Assembly (NCBI GenBank): GCA_023132255.1
Contig: JAGLYK010000006.1
Coordinates: forward strand, 1 to 47,083
Direction of reading: 5' to 3'
Source: Candidatus Pacearchaeota archaeon
Lineage (GTDB): Archaea; Nanobdellota; Nanobdellia; Pacearchaeales; GW2011-AR1
Length of the DNA: 47,083 nucleotides
A program made the translations under genes and the position numbers. Within the stretch, counting starts at the first letter, position 1. Every line of letters begins with the position of its first letter. Under the pieces are notes generated by a model that saw nothing but the letters and a program-made list of their open reading frames with translations, had not been told where the DNA came from and did not search any database. This document shows positions 35,340 through 45,842 of this stretch, in pieces.

Positions 35340-35795
35340 ATGAAAATAAGAAAAGGAGAAATTAAAGATTTTAAAAAACTTTCTTGGGGTTGGCCTAATT
35401 CTAAAAAATTGTTGAAAAAATATATAAAAGGAATAAAGGAAAAAAAACAAGATTTTTTGGTTGTTGAAGAAGGAAAATTATTAATTGGTGAAATACATTT
35501 CTTTTGGGAAAACGAAGATAAACAAAAAGCAGATACAAAAAAGAGGGTTTATTTATGTGCTTTTCGAATACATAAAAAATTTCAAGGAAGGGGAATTGGG
35601 ACTAAATTGATTAATGACGCATTTGAGTATATTAAGAAAAAGGGGTTTAATGAAGTTACGATTGGTTCGTATAAAGAAGAAAAACGAACCCAAAGATATT
35701 ATAAAAAGTTGGGATTTAATAAAAAAGTTAAAATAGACTTAGATAATTCTGGAAAAATTCCTAAAGAGTTTATTCTTTTTCTAAAAAAATTATAA
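35340..35795 (+). CDS. GNAT-family N-acetyltransferase
   Basis: AFRIHKKFQGRGIGTKLINDAFEYIKKKGFNEVTIGSYKEEKRTQRYYKKLGF. Confidence 0.88.
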   Translation: MKIRKGEIKDFKKLSWGWPNSKKLLKKYIKGIKEKKQDFLVVEEGKLLIGEIHFFWENEDKQKADTKKRVYLCAFRIHKKFQGRGIGTKLINDAFEYIKKKGFNEVTIGSYKEEKRTQRYYKKLGFNKKVKIDLDNSGKIPKEFILFLKKL

Positions 35796-35850
35796 TTCAT
35801 TGAAAATTTTTTAACCAAACCTTTAAAAATTAAAATTCTCTCAATGTTTT

Positions 35851-36456
35851 ATGACAGAAAAAGAATCTAAAAAAAATCCAAAGAGTGCAAGAGGGCTTTA
35901 TTATTATTTAAGGCAGGCATGGAAAAAACCTGACAAGAAAACTCTTCGGGAAAGAATGATTGCGTGGAGGAAGTCGGGGGTGTTTACGAAAGTTGATAAA
36001 CCACTTAGATTAGACCGGGCACGAGCCCTGGGTTATAAAGATAAAAAAGGATTTGTCATAATTAGAATAAGAGTCAGAAGGGGCGGGCACAAAAGACCAA
36101 GGCCGAACAAAGGAAGAAGGTCAAAAAGACTTCACACAAGAAAAACTTTGAAGATGAATTACAGGTGGATTGCAGAACAAAGAGTTGCGAGGAAATACAA
36201 AAACCTTGAAGTGTTGAATTCTTATGAAATTGGAAAAGATGGAGTTCATTATTTTTATGAAGTGATTTGTGTTGACCCGAGCAAGCCGGAAATAAAAAAT
36301 GACAGAACAATAAACTGGATTTGCAATTTGAAAAACAAAAAACGCCCAATGAGAGGACTGACTTCTGCAGGAAAAAAATCAAGGGGATTAAGAAGCAAAC
36401 ATCCAACAAACAAATCAAGACCAAGTGTGAGAGCAGGGAAGAGGCGAGGGAAGTGA
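35851..36456 (+). CDS. rpl15e: 50S ribosomal protein L15e
   Basis: KSARGLYYYLRQAWKKP...IRVRRGGHKRPRPNKGRRSKRLHTRKT. Confidence 0.97.
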   Translation: MTEKESKKNPKSARGLYYYLRQAWKKPDKKTLRERMIAWRKSGVFTKVDKPLRLDRARALGYKDKKGFVIIRIRVRRGGHKRPRPNKGRRSKRLHTRKTLKMNYRWIAEQRVARKYKNLEVLNSYEIGKDGVHYFYEVICVDPSKPEIKNDRTINWICNLKNKKRPMRGLTSAGKKSRGLRSKHPTNKSRPSVRAGKRRGK

Positions 36457-36457
36457 A

Positions 36458-36892
36458 ATGAGTTTAGGAAATCAATTTCGTTCAGAAGAAATCGCACAAG
36501 ATTTAGAAGAAGCATCCCTTATTGATATAAAAGATAAATTATTTGATTTAATCGATATTTTTCATGCAGAATTAAAAAAATTCCCACAAATAAGAGATTC
36601 TGGTGAAATATTTAAAAAAGGCGTAGAATTATTCGGGATTGAAAATCATTCTGCATTTCTTTATCGAAGTGCATTGATTCGAAAGCAAATTTTAGGATTG
36701 GGTTTAGAGAAGCAAATGCCTGAAATTATTGACGGGATGAATCAAACATGTAAAAGGGTTTTAGTTTCAGATTTAAAAGGCACTTATTCTATTGAACAAT
36801 ATCAACAAATTTCAAGAGCAAATTCTTATGCACTTTTCCAATTTGGACTTGATTATGTAAACAAGTGGAGCATGTATGATAATTTATTTTAA
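36458..36892 (+). CDS. Hypothetical protein
   Basis: Intact ORF immediately downstream of rpl15e. Confidence 0.6.
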   Translation: MSLGNQFRSEEIAQDLEEASLIDIKDKLFDLIDIFHAELKKFPQIRDSGEIFKKGVELFGIENHSAFLYRSALIRKQILGLGLEKQMPEIIDGMNQTCKRVLVSDLKGTYSIEQYQQISRANSYALFQFGLDYVNKWSMYDNLF

Positions 36893-37006
36893 TAGGAAAA
36901 AATAATCTTAATTTTTTTCTTTGTTTTATTAAAATTTGTTCTTTATTAACTACTGGCTAACAAATCGAAATTTTTTCATTTGACAAACATCCCACTAAAA
37001 GCATAA

Positions 37007-37201
37007 CTAATCGTCACTCCTAAAATCATAAAGAGGTTTATAGCTATCTACATCAACACCAATGCGAGTGTAAATTGTTGCGACCTTCTTTTCACGAAAA
37101 TAATTTCTGCCATTTAATTCAGCAATCTTTCCTTCACCTGCCTTTTCTCTCCTTAATGCTTCTTCTATTGTTAAAATTCCTATATAAATTTTAAAGCACA
37201 A
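37007..37201 (-). CDS. Hypothetical small protein
   Basis: LTIEEALRREKAGEGKIAELNGRNYFREKKVATIYTRIGVDVDSYKPLYDF; start uncertain. Confidence 0.4.
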   Translation of the reverse strand: MCFKIYIGILTIEEALRREKAGEGKIAELNGRNYFREKKVATIYTRIGVDVDSYKPLYDFRSDD

Positions 37202-37234
37202 ACTTATTTAAACTTTAGCATTTTTATTTCTTTT

Positions 37235-37516
37235 ATGAACCACGAGGAAAAACATTTCACAACAGAACAAGCAAAAGAAATTGGAGAAAAACTTGGGATA
37301 AAGTGGGACAAATTTAATGTTGGGCAATTTCGTATTGGAATGGATGTTGAACTTGAACACGGAACTATTGACTCTAACACAAATGTTACAGACGACAACC
37401 CATTAATCACAGGAAAAATTACTTTAGCTCATTTAAATGAATTTCCAGATTACTATACTCGACTTGAAAAAATGGAAGAAGATGCTGAAGCAGAATTAGT
37501 TAGCGAAAATGTTTAG
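37235..37516 (+). CDS. DUF5661-like protein
   Basis: FTTEQAKEIGEKLGIKWDKFNVGQFRIGMDVELEHGTID...TGKITLAHLNEFPDYYTRL. Confidence 0.75.
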   Translation: MNHEEKHFTTEQAKEIGEKLGIKWDKFNVGQFRIGMDVELEHGTIDSNTNVTDDNPLITGKITLAHLNEFPDYYTRLEKMEEDAEAELVSENV

Positions 37517-37775
37517 ATAAAAAAGGATTTTCTGATATGGCATACCATCTATCTTCAAGACCTATAACATTGTCAGCGTTAGGAAATGGAGATTCTCCTT
37601 CATAACAAAGAGCTTTTAATTTACTAGGAGACGAATTTCCTAAAATCGTATAAAGTTTTTCCCCTTCAACCACCAATAAAAAATCTTCTACATTTCTTCC
37701 ATATCCATAAAAATCATAATACTCTTCCAATCCTTTTCCCCTTACTACTCTTATCTTTTTTGCTTCATCAATCAT
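37500..37775 (-). CDS. Hypothetical protein
   Basis: Intact ORF, convergent overlap with DUF5661-like gene. Confidence 0.45.
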   Translation of the reverse strand: MIDEAKKIRVVRGKGLEEYYDFYGYGRNVEDFLLVVEGEKLYTILGNSSPSKLKALCYEGESPFPNADNVIGLEDRWYAISENPFLSKHFR

Positions 37776-37864
37776 AAAATTATAAAATTTATAGTTTTAA
37801 ATAAATTTATATTCTAAAGTATACACATCCCAAATCTTAAAAACTCATTCTTCCTAATTTAATT

Positions 37865-38104
37865 ATGGTGATAAATCTATTTTATGTTATAGCAATTATC
37901 GGGCTATCCTTAATTATTCTCGGAACTTTTTTGCTGTCTCTAAAAAAGCGAATGAAAAAAATAATATTTATGTTGCTGTTAATTGGGGGAATCTGTTTGT
38001 TAATTTATAGCTTCTACATCCAGGACATAATATTTATAATTCTACAATCAGTTTATATTATCATAACAATTTACGGATTAATTAAACTCTATCATTTAAG
38101 ATGA
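37865..38104 (+). CDS. Small membrane protein
   Basis: Three hydrophobic segments; overlaps ligase start by 4 nt. Confidence 0.6.
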   Translation: MVINLFYVIAIIGLSLIILGTFLLSLKKRMKKIIFMLLLIGGICLLIYSFYIQDIIFIILQSVYIIITIYGLIKLYHLR

Positions 38105-39804
38105 ACTACAAAAAACTCGCACAGCTTTATGAAGATTTGTCTTCAACAACAAAAAGACTTGAAAAAATAAAAATACTTTCTAAATTTTTAAAACACCTTT
38201 CTGAATCAGACAGAGATGTTATGTATCTGTTACAAGGAGATATTTATCCAGAGTATGATGAAAGAAAAATTGGGATAAGTAATCAGCTCGCAATAAAAGC
38301 AATTTCAAAAGCAACAGGAACAGAGCCGAAAAAAATAATTCACGAATGGAAGATTGTCGGGGATTTAGGAAAGACTTCTGAAAAATTTACCCTCCACAAA
38401 AAACAAGCAACACTTCATTCACATGTTATAACCACTGAAAAAGTTTTGGAGAATTTAAGGAAACTTCCGGAATTAGAAGGCAAGGGAACAGTGAATAAAA
38501 AATTAGCATTAATCACAGAACTCCTGACATCTGCAGAACCTCTGGAAGCCAAATACTTGATTAGAACACTAATAGGAGATTTAAGAATTGGTGTTCAGGA
38601 AAGCACAATACGAGAGGCGCTTTCTTCTGCGTTTTTTGACAGAGACAAAGAAGCCTCAACAAAAATACAAGAAGCAATAGACAAGTCAAACGATGTTGCT
38701 CTGGTTTTTGATATTGCGAAAAAAGGGAAAATAAAAGACTTGGAAAAAGTGTCTTTAGAAGTTGGCAAGCCAATCAAAGCCATGCTCCCAAAAAAAGTAC
38801 CGACAATAAAAGAGGGTTTCAAGGAAGTTGGAAAACCCTGTATAATAGAATACAAATACGACGGATTTAGGTCCATTATTCACAGGCAGGGAAACAAAGT
38901 CATGATTTTCACGAGGAGCCTGGAAAATGTGACAAAACAATTTCCAGAGGTTGTTGAATACATAAAAAAATATGTAAAAGGAAATTCATTTATTCTTGAC
39001 TCAGAAGCAGTTGGTTATGACAAAAAAACAAAAGAGTATAAACCTTTTCAGGAAATAAGCCAGAGAATAAGAAGAAAATACAATATTGAAAAACTCCAGA
39101 GAGAACTGCCAGTAGAAGTAAATGTTTTTGATATTTTATTTTACAATGGAAAGTCTTTATTAAAAGAGCCTTTTGAAAAAAGAACAGCAATAGTAAAAAA
39201 GATAATTGAGAATCATCCTTACAAAATAATTTGCGCAAAACAAATTACAACCAGTGATGAAAAAAAGGCAAAAGAATTTTACAAGAAAGCATTAAAAAAT
39301 AATCAAGAAGGAGTTATGATGAAAAATATAAAGTCTTCGTACAGGCCAGGAAGGAGAGTGGGCAATATGGTGAAGATGAAACCTGAAGAAAAGGATTTGG
39401 ACTTGGTAATAACTGGTGCAGAATATGGAACAGGAAAAAGAAGTGGCTGGCTTTCGAGTTTTATACTTTCATGCAGGAACGAGGAAAAATATTTAGAGAT
39501 TGGGAAAGTTGGAACCGGAATCAAGGAGAAAAAAGAACAAGGAATTTCATTTGAAGAATTAACAAAACTGCTTAAACCATTAATCACAAAAGAAAAAGGA
39601 AGATATGTAAAAATAAAACCAAAAATTGTCGTCGCAGTAACCTACCAGGAAATACAAACCTCCCCGAACTATGATTCAGGTTTTGCATTGAGGTTTCCAA
39701 GGTTTACTGCACTCAGACCAGACAAACCACTTTCAGAAATAGCAAACCTAAATGAAGTCAAAAAAGATTTTAAAAAGCAAAAAAGAAATTATCATTACGG
39801 GTAG
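38101..39804 (+). CDS. lig: ATP-dependent DNA ligase
   Basis: EYKYDGFRSIIHRQG, EGVMMKN, YRPGRRVGNMVKMKP. Confidence 0.95.
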   Translation: MNYKKLAQLYEDLSSTTKRLEKIKILSKFLKHLSESDRDVMYLLQGDIYPEYDERKIGISNQLAIKAISKATGTEPKKIIHEWKIVGDLGKTSEKFTLHKKQATLHSHVITTEKVLENLRKLPELEGKGTVNKKLALITELLTSAEPLEAKYLIRTLIGDLRIGVQESTIREALSSAFFDRDKEASTKIQEAIDKSNDVALVFDIAKKGKIKDLEKVSLEVGKPIKAMLPKKVPTIKEGFKEVGKPCIIEYKYDGFRSIIHRQGNKVMIFTRSLENVTKQFPEVVEYIKKYVKGNSFILDSEAVGYDKKTKEYKPFQEISQRIRRKYNIEKLQRELPVEVNVFDILFYNGKSLLKEPFEKRTAIVKKIIENHPYKIICAKQITTSDEKKAKEFYKKALKNNQEGVMMKNIKSSYRPGRRVGNMVKMKPEEKDLDLVITGAEYGTGKRSGWLSSFILSCRNEEKYLEIGKVGTGIKEKKEQGISFEELTKLLKPLITKEKGRYVKIKPKIVVAVTYQEIQTSPNYDSGFALRFPRFTALRPDKPLSEIANLNEVKKDFKKQKRNYHYG

Positions 39805-39837
39805 GTTTATAAACTAATTTTTATATAATAAATCAAG

Positions 39838-40404
39838 ATGGCTGGAAAAAAATCTAAAAGCAACTATAAAATCCAAAACATTGTTGCTACCACTTCTTTA
39901 GGAAAGCCAATTCCCCTGACAAAATTGGCAAGAACACAGCCAAACACCGAATACAACCCGGAAACTTTTCCAGGTCTTGTTCTAAGAGTTAAAGAACCAA
40001 AATCAGCAGTTCTTGTTTTCTCTTCGGGAAATCTTGTTTGCACAGGAACAAAATCAGTTGCCCAAGTAAGACTGGTAATTAAAGCAGTAATAAAACAATT
40101 AAGAAAAATAAATGTCAACATCACAATAAAACCAGTCATAACTGTCCAGAACATTGTTGCTTCGGGAACAATCAATCTCAAACTTAATTTAAACTTTTTG
40201 GCGCTGGAAATGCAAAACACAGAATACGAGCCAGAGCAATTTCCAGGACTTGTTTACAAACTAATAGAACCAAACGCAACATTTTTGCTTTTCAGCAACG
40301 GAAAACTTGTTTGCACAGGAACAAAAAACAAGCAGCAATTAGAATTTAGTATGCAGCAACTTTTAAAAGATGTTAAGAAGGCGTTGAAGAATTATAAGAA
40401 GTAG
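39838..40404 (+). CDS. tbp: TATA-box-binding protein
   Basis: Two TBP repeats: PETFPGLVLRVKEPKSAVLVFSSGNLVCTGTKS / PEQFPGLVYKLIEPNATFLLFSNGKLVCTGTKN. Confidence 0.97.
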   Translation: MAGKKSKSNYKIQNIVATTSLGKPIPLTKLARTQPNTEYNPETFPGLVLRVKEPKSAVLVFSSGNLVCTGTKSVAQVRLVIKAVIKQLRKINVNITIKPVITVQNIVASGTINLKLNLNFLALEMQNTEYEPEQFPGLVYKLIEPNATFLLFSNGKLVCTGTKNKQQLEFSMQQLLKDVKKALKNYKK

Positions 40405-40416
40405 TGAGATTTTAAA

Positions 40417-42372
40417 CTACCCAAAAGAAATCTTAGTAACTCCTCTGACATGTTTTATTTTTTCAATTAATTTGACAATATTATCCAGTTTCTGGGGAAC
40501 AACTACAAAAAAACATTCAGCAACATCATGAGATAATAACTTTGCATTTACTTCTTTTATTATAAAACTTTCTCGTGAAATAGTGTTTAATATATCTGCT
40601 AAAATTCCTGACCGGTCTGATGCCTGCACAATAATTTTTATCAACATGTTAAACGATTCCTTCCAAAAAACAGGAATTGCCTTGTCCTGGATATTTTTTA
40701 TTTTTTCGCAGCTTTTTGAATGCACCAGTATTTTTTTCTGAGATTTTATGACCCCTGCAAGTTCTTCTTTTGGAAGAGGTGAACAGCATTTTGCAAGAAT
40801 AAAATTTGATGTGGGAAATTCTTTAGAAACAACAATATTCTCAAATGTCTTTTTTTCTTTAGGTTTTATAGAAAGACTTTTTGAAACAGGCAAATCTCCA
40901 TGTTTTCTGATTCCCTTGCAAATCCCTTTTTTTGCACGACTGGAAATAACAAATTTAAGCCAGTCTCTTCTTGGGCGTTGATGTTTATTTGTAATAATCT
41001 CAATGACATCCCCAGAATTTAATTCTTTTTTAAGAGGGGAAAAAACACTGTTGATTCTTCCTCCAGTTGCATGATTTCCTATTTCCTGATGGATATAGTA
41101 GGCAAAATCAAGAAGTGTGGATTTCTTTGGCAGTTCAATTGCTTTTCCTTCTGGAGTATAACAATAAAATGTGTCCTCAAAAAGATTCAACTCTATTGTT
41201 TTTAAAAATTCTTTGTCTCTTGAAATGTTTTGCAAATCTAAAACTGAACGCAGCCAGGCAGTTTTTTTCTCAAACTGAATATTTGATTTTGATGTTTTGG
41301 ATTTTTTATAACTCCAGTGGGAAGCCACACCTTCTTCTGCAATATCATCCATCTTTTGAGTGCGAATTTGAACTTCTATTTCTTTTTTATTTTTGGTTTG
41401 CAGTAAAGTATGCAGTGACTGGTATCTATTTGGTTTTGGCTGGGAAATATAATCATCTAAAGTCCCAGGCACAGAATCATAATACTGGTGCAGAATCCCC
41501 AGAACATTATAACAATCTTCATCAGAAGAAACAATAATCCTCGCAGCAAAATGGTCTTGTTGTTTGTGTAAACTTTTTTTTCTTGAAGTAATTTTTTTAT
41601 AAATATTATAAATAGATTTTTCTCTGCCCTTAATTTCGCAAACATGAACTTTTCCTTTTAACAAATCCTTAATTTCTTTAATAAAATTTTTAATAAATAA
41701 TTCCCGCTCTTCTTTTGACTCTTTTAAAAAATTAGAAATTTCTTTATATTTTCTCGGGTTGATTATCTTAAATGCCTCTTCTTCCAAGTGTTTTTTCAGG
41801 TATCTTAAATCAAAGCGATTTGCTATTGGCGCGTAAATTTCAAGCACTTCTCTGGCAATGTGATTTCTTTCAGCCAATGGAAAACTTTTGATATTTAAGA
41901 GGTTGTCTAATTTGTCTGCAAGTTTGATGAAGACAATTCTGACATCGCGTAAAGAAGTTAATAATATTTTTCTTAGTGTTTCTGCTTCAATAGTTTTATT
42001 TTTAGATTTTATGATTTTTAATTGAGTTTGTCCGGAAACCAAATCAAATATTTCTCTGCTGAATTTTTCTTTGATTTCTTCAGGCAGGGCTTTTTTTTCA
42101 AGACCATAAAGAAGTCCGGCTGTTACAACTTCAGGGAAAAGTTTGCTTTTAACTAAAATACTTCCCAAAGAAATATTGCGGTTAATTGCCGGCTCTCCTG
42201 ACAAAAGTTTTTTTTCTTTAAAATGAACTTTTGAAAAAGAAATGGCTTTTTTAAAAACAGCAAGATCTTTTTGTGAGTAATTATTTTTCCTGCAAAGTGT
42301 TAAAAAATTTAATTCTTTCTTAAGCATGTTTTTATCAGATAATGCAAATTTAAAAATGTTCACAATTATCAA
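40417..42372 (-). CDS. RelA/SpoT homologue (pseudo-HD, synthetase, TGS, ACT)
   Basis: GREKSIYNIYKKI, DHFAARIIVSSDEDCYNVLGILHQYY, PKPNRYQSLHT, EVQIRTQKMDDIAEEGVASHW; TGS FYCYTPEGKAIELPKKSTLLDFAYYIH; ACT C-term. Confidence 0.93.
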   Translation of the reverse strand: MIIVNIFKFALSDKNMLKKELNFLTLCRKNNYSQKDLAVFKKAISFSKVHFKEKKLLSGEPAINRNISLGSILVKSKLFPEVVTAGLLYGLEKKALPEEIKEKFSREIFDLVSGQTQLKIIKSKNKTIEAETLRKILLTSLRDVRIVFIKLADKLDNLLNIKSFPLAERNHIAREVLEIYAPIANRFDLRYLKKHLEEEAFKIINPRKYKEISNFLKESKEERELFIKNFIKEIKDLLKGKVHVCEIKGREKSIYNIYKKITSRKKSLHKQQDHFAARIIVSSDEDCYNVLGILHQYYDSVPGTLDDYISQPKPNRYQSLHTLLQTKNKKEIEVQIRTQKMDDIAEEGVASHWSYKKSKTSKSNIQFEKKTAWLRSVLDLQNISRDKEFLKTIELNLFEDTFYCYTPEGKAIELPKKSTLLDFAYYIHQEIGNHATGGRINSVFSPLKKELNSGDVIEIITNKHQRPRRDWLKFVISSRAKKGICKGIRKHGDLPVSKSLSIKPKEKKTFENIVVSKEFPTSNFILAKCCSPLPKEELAGVIKSQKKILVHSKSCEKIKNIQDKAIPVFWKESFNMLIKIIVQASDRSGILADILNTISRESFIIKEVNAKLLSHDVAECFFVVVPQKLDNIVKLIEKIKHVRGVTKISFG

Positions 42373-42413
42373 AAAAAAGATAAAGATTTATTTTTGAAAG
42401 ATGTTAAAAAAGT

Positions 42414-42953
42414 TTATTTTTTCTTTTTTGTTTTAAGTGGTTCAACACTTTGAACTAAATAGGTTGTATCTGCTCTCCATGGCCATGTTGCTAATGGTTG
42501 CTTGTAAGTTATTTTAACTCTTTGACCATTTTCCATTTGTTGTTCTATTTGAGAATATAATTCATCAACATTTTCACTATGTTTCGCTGATTTGTCAATA
42601 CTAAAATCCCAAACTCCCGCACCTGTATAATCCCCTGTGCTTGTTCTTCCCTCTAATGAAAGTTGCCCTTCTTTAGTTTTCCAGATTAAACCTTTTTCAG
42701 AAATTTTATTTACAACTCCAACTCTTTGACCTCCAGAATATTCTATGTTGTTTCCAATTCCTTGGTAACTTCCAAAAATTAATGTGCTTGCAAGGAAAAT
42801 ACTTCTTGCCCATCTTCCAAAGAAATCTACAGAGGGAAAACTACTATAACTAAATTTTTTGTCTTTTTTTTCATATCTTTCCTTTCGCAAGTCATCGGCA
42901 TCGTTAAAAGTTGGAAACCATTTTTGTCTGAATGTGAATTTTTTCTTTTCCAT
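42414..42953 (-). CDS. Hypothetical membrane-associated protein
   Basis: Intact ORF with one hydrophobic segment. Confidence 0.5.
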   Translation of the reverse strand: MEKKKFTFRQKWFPTFNDADDLRKERYEKKDKKFSYSSFPSVDFFGRWARSIFLASTLIFGSYQGIGNNIEYSGGQRVGVVNKISEKGLIWKTKEGQLSLEGRTSTGDYTGAGVWDFSIDKSAKHSENVDELYSQIEQQMENGQRVKITYKQPLATWPWRADTTYLVQSVEPLKTKKKK

Positions 42954-43075
42954 GCTATTTATGGATAAAATGTTCTTTATAAACTTTCCTATCTGTAACC
43001 ACTTTCAAATTAATTCTTCATCCTCAAAACTACTTAATAATCTATATAAATCTATAAAAACTATCTCTGCTTTTT

Positions 43076-45106
43076 TTGGTTATGGGTGAAGATAAACCAA
43101 AACCAAAAAACGAGGAATTAATAATTGAGGCAAAAAATTTTTTTGAGTCTTATAAAAAAGAATTAGGGGAATCCCTGAAAAAAGCAGATAATGTTATTTA
43201 TCTGGATTTTATGAAATTAACAGAATTCTCAAACAAGCTCGCAGATGAAATACTTTCAAATCCAGAGGAAACCCTGAGTCTTATTGAAGTGGCTGTTGAA
43301 GAATCAGGTCTTGTGAAAAACGCCAGAATAAGATTGAAAAATCTCCCGAAAGTCCAGGAGATGAAAATCCGGAATATTCGTTCAAAGCACTTGAATGAAT
43401 TAATTGTTATAGAGGGAATTATTCGTCAGGCTTCAGATGTTCTGCCTCAGGTTGTGAATGCGAAATTTGAGTGCCCAAGCTGCGGGACAATTATTTCGGT
43501 TTTGCAGATTGAAAAAAAATTCAGAGAACCTTCAAGATGCTCGTGTGGAAGAAGAGGCGGATTTAAATTAATCAGCAAGGAAATGGTTGACACTCAAAGA
43601 TTGGTAATTGAAGAATCGCCTGAATCTCTTGTGGGCGGGGAACAGCCAAAAAGAATTGACACTTTTGTGAAGGAGGATTTAGTTGAACCGCGAATGGAAG
43701 AAAAAACAACTCCTGGTGCAAGAGTCAAAATCATCGGCGTTTTAAAAGAAGTTCCTGTGCCGTTGTCAACAGGGGGCTTGTCAACAAGGTTCGCGCTCGC
43801 AATTGAAGTGAATAATATTATTCCTTTGGAAGAAACTTTTGAAGAATTAGATATAAGTGATGAAGATGAAAGACAAATTTTAGAATTATCAGAAGACCCA
43901 GAAGTATTTGAAAAATTCGCGCGAAGCATAACTCCAAGTGTCTGGGGTTATGAGGAAATAAAAAAGTCTTTAGTGTTGCAATTATTTTCAGGTGTGCAAA
44001 AAATTTATGCAGACGGACAAAAAAGCAGGGGAGATATCCACATTTTATTAGTAGGAGACCCTGGTGTGGCCAAATCTGTCACCCTGAATTTCATGGCAAA
44101 CATCTCTCCAAAAGGAAGATATGTTGTCGGTAAATCAACATCAGGTGCAGGGCTCACAGCAACAGTAGTAAGAGACGAGTATCTTAGAGGGTGGAGTCTG
44201 GAAGCAGGAGCAATGGTCTTGTCAAACAAGGGACTTGTCTGCATAGATGAGCTGGAGAAAATGGACCCAGGGGACAGAAGTGCCATGCATGAGGCAATGG
44301 AGCAGCAAACTGTGACAATTTCAAAAGCTAATGTGCAAGCTACATTGAGATCGGAAACTTCTGTGCTTGCAGCAGCAAATCCAAAATTTGGAAGATTTGA
44401 CCCTTACCAATCAATTGCCCAGCAAATTGACTTGCCTCCAACTTTGATTAACAGGTTTGATGTTATATTTACTTTGAGGGATTTGCCAGACAAAGATAAA
44501 GACCGAAGAATTGCAAGCCATGTTTTATCTGAACACAGAAAACAAGGGGAAGACATGTTAATCCCGAGGGACCTATTCAGAAAGTACATTGCTTATGCCA
44601 AACAAAGAATAAAACCAGAATTAAGTGAGGATGCAGTTGCAGAAATAAAAAAATTCTATGTTGACCTGAGGAACAAACCTGTTTCGTCGGATAGTGCAGT
44701 AAGGCCAATCCCGATTTCAGCAAGGCAGTTGCAAGCCCTGATAAGGATGTCTGAAGCCTCGGCAAAAGTAAGATTAAATAAAAAAGTCACAAAAGAAGAC
44801 GCTCAAAGAGCAATTGGAATTATAAAATATTATCTGACTCAGGTTGGTTATGATTACGAGTCAAAAACTTTTGACATTGACAAAATCACATTAGGAAGAA
44901 CTGCTTCGCAAAGAAACAAAGTGTTTATTGTAAGGGACTTGATAACTGAGCTTGAAGATAAAATGGGAAAATTAATTCCTGTTGAAGAAATTGAAAAAGA
45001 AATCGGGGACAAGCTGACAAAAACAGAATTAGACGACGCAATAACAGAACTTGTGAAAAACAGCATCATCTTCAAACCAAGACGAGGATATGTTCAGAAG
45101 ATGTGA
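43076..45106 (+). CDS. mcm: MCM replicative helicase
   Basis: LLVGDPGVAKS, CIDELEKMDPGDRSAMHEAMEQQTVTISKA, NRFDVIFTLRD; zinc finger CPSCG...CSCGRRG. Confidence 0.97.
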   Translation: MVMGEDKPKPKNEELIIEAKNFFESYKKELGESLKKADNVIYLDFMKLTEFSNKLADEILSNPEETLSLIEVAVEESGLVKNARIRLKNLPKVQEMKIRNIRSKHLNELIVIEGIIRQASDVLPQVVNAKFECPSCGTIISVLQIEKKFREPSRCSCGRRGGFKLISKEMVDTQRLVIEESPESLVGGEQPKRIDTFVKEDLVEPRMEEKTTPGARVKIIGVLKEVPVPLSTGGLSTRFALAIEVNNIIPLEETFEELDISDEDERQILELSEDPEVFEKFARSITPSVWGYEEIKKSLVLQLFSGVQKIYADGQKSRGDIHILLVGDPGVAKSVTLNFMANISPKGRYVVGKSTSGAGLTATVVRDEYLRGWSLEAGAMVLSNKGLVCIDELEKMDPGDRSAMHEAMEQQTVTISKANVQATLRSETSVLAAANPKFGRFDPYQSIAQQIDLPPTLINRFDVIFTLRDLPDKDKDRRIASHVLSEHRKQGEDMLIPRDLFRKYIAYAKQRIKPELSEDAVAEIKKFYVDLRNKPVSSDSAVRPIPISARQLQALIRMSEASAKVRLNKKVTKEDAQRAIGIIKYYLTQVGYDYESKTFDIDKITLGRTASQRNKVFIVRDLITELEDKMGKLIPVEEIEKEIGDKLTKTELDDAITELVKNSIIFKPRRGYVQKM

Positions 45107-45122
45107 TTGGGGATTGAAAATT

Positions 45123-45842
45123 TTAAAGTAATCTTCTTAACTTTTCTCTCTCTTTTAAAAGTTTGTTAAACATTTTTTCAGAAATTTTTCCTATTTTACA
45201 TTTCTTAAATGGAATTTTCCCATAAATCCAAAATTCAGGAACTTCAAATTCCCCTTTTTTGTAATCTGAAACTCTTTTTATTGAAAGATAATATTTTCCA
45301 AAAACTTCTTTTACCATTTTAGGATGTTTTTCAATTTTAAATTTTGGATTCCAATTATTTAAGCCAAATTTCTTTTTAGAAAAAAGCGGACTCCAATATT
45401 TTTGGTCTAAAACAAAAGATTTTTTTGCAATTTCTTTTGTTACTTTAAATTTTAAAAATTGCCTGCCAATCTTATAAGATAATAAAGGAAGCATACCGCA
45501 TTTTATCCAACCTTGTGGGAGTTTTTCATCAAAACCAAGAACAAACTTATTTTGACTAAAAAATTCATTCAAAAGAGGATTTTTATATTTTAACTTTGCA
45601 CTTCTATATTTTGATTCATAAGAACCATTTTTTTGTTCTCTTTCATATTTCTTAATTGTTGATTTGTTTTCTTTTTTGTATTGCTTAAATTTTTTAATTT
45701 CCTTTTTGTCTAAAATTAATTCAGGGCATATTTCCAAAAGAATATCATAAGTATTTGTTTTAGCAAATGAAACATCTTTAATGTATCCACTTTTTTCAAT
45801 TTTGTTTATGTCTAGACTATAATGAAAAAATGTTTTAATCAT
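45123..45842 (-). CDS. Hypothetical protein
   Basis: Intact ORF; no secure family. Confidence 0.5.
   Translation of the reverse strand: MIKTFFHYSLDINKIEKSGYIKDVSFAKTNTYDILLEICPELILDKKEIKKFKQYKKENKSTIKKYEREQKNGSYESKYRSAKLKYKNPLLNEFFSQNKFVLGFDEKLPQGWIKCGMLPLLSYKIGRQFLKFKVTKEIAKKSFVLDQKYWSPLFSKKKFGLNNWNPKFKIEKHPKMVKEVFGKYYLSIKRVSDYKKGEFEVPEFWIYGKIPFKKCKIGKISEKMFNKLLKEREKLRRLL

Noticed and set aside
35968-35990. GGAAGTCGGGGGTGTTTACG resembling the GAAGTCGGGAG core end
   Set aside because: Normal L15e coding (RKSGVFTKVDKP); no hairpin partner
43594-44286. Minus-strand ORFs within mcm
   Set aside because: Antisense to strongly conserved MCM coding sequence
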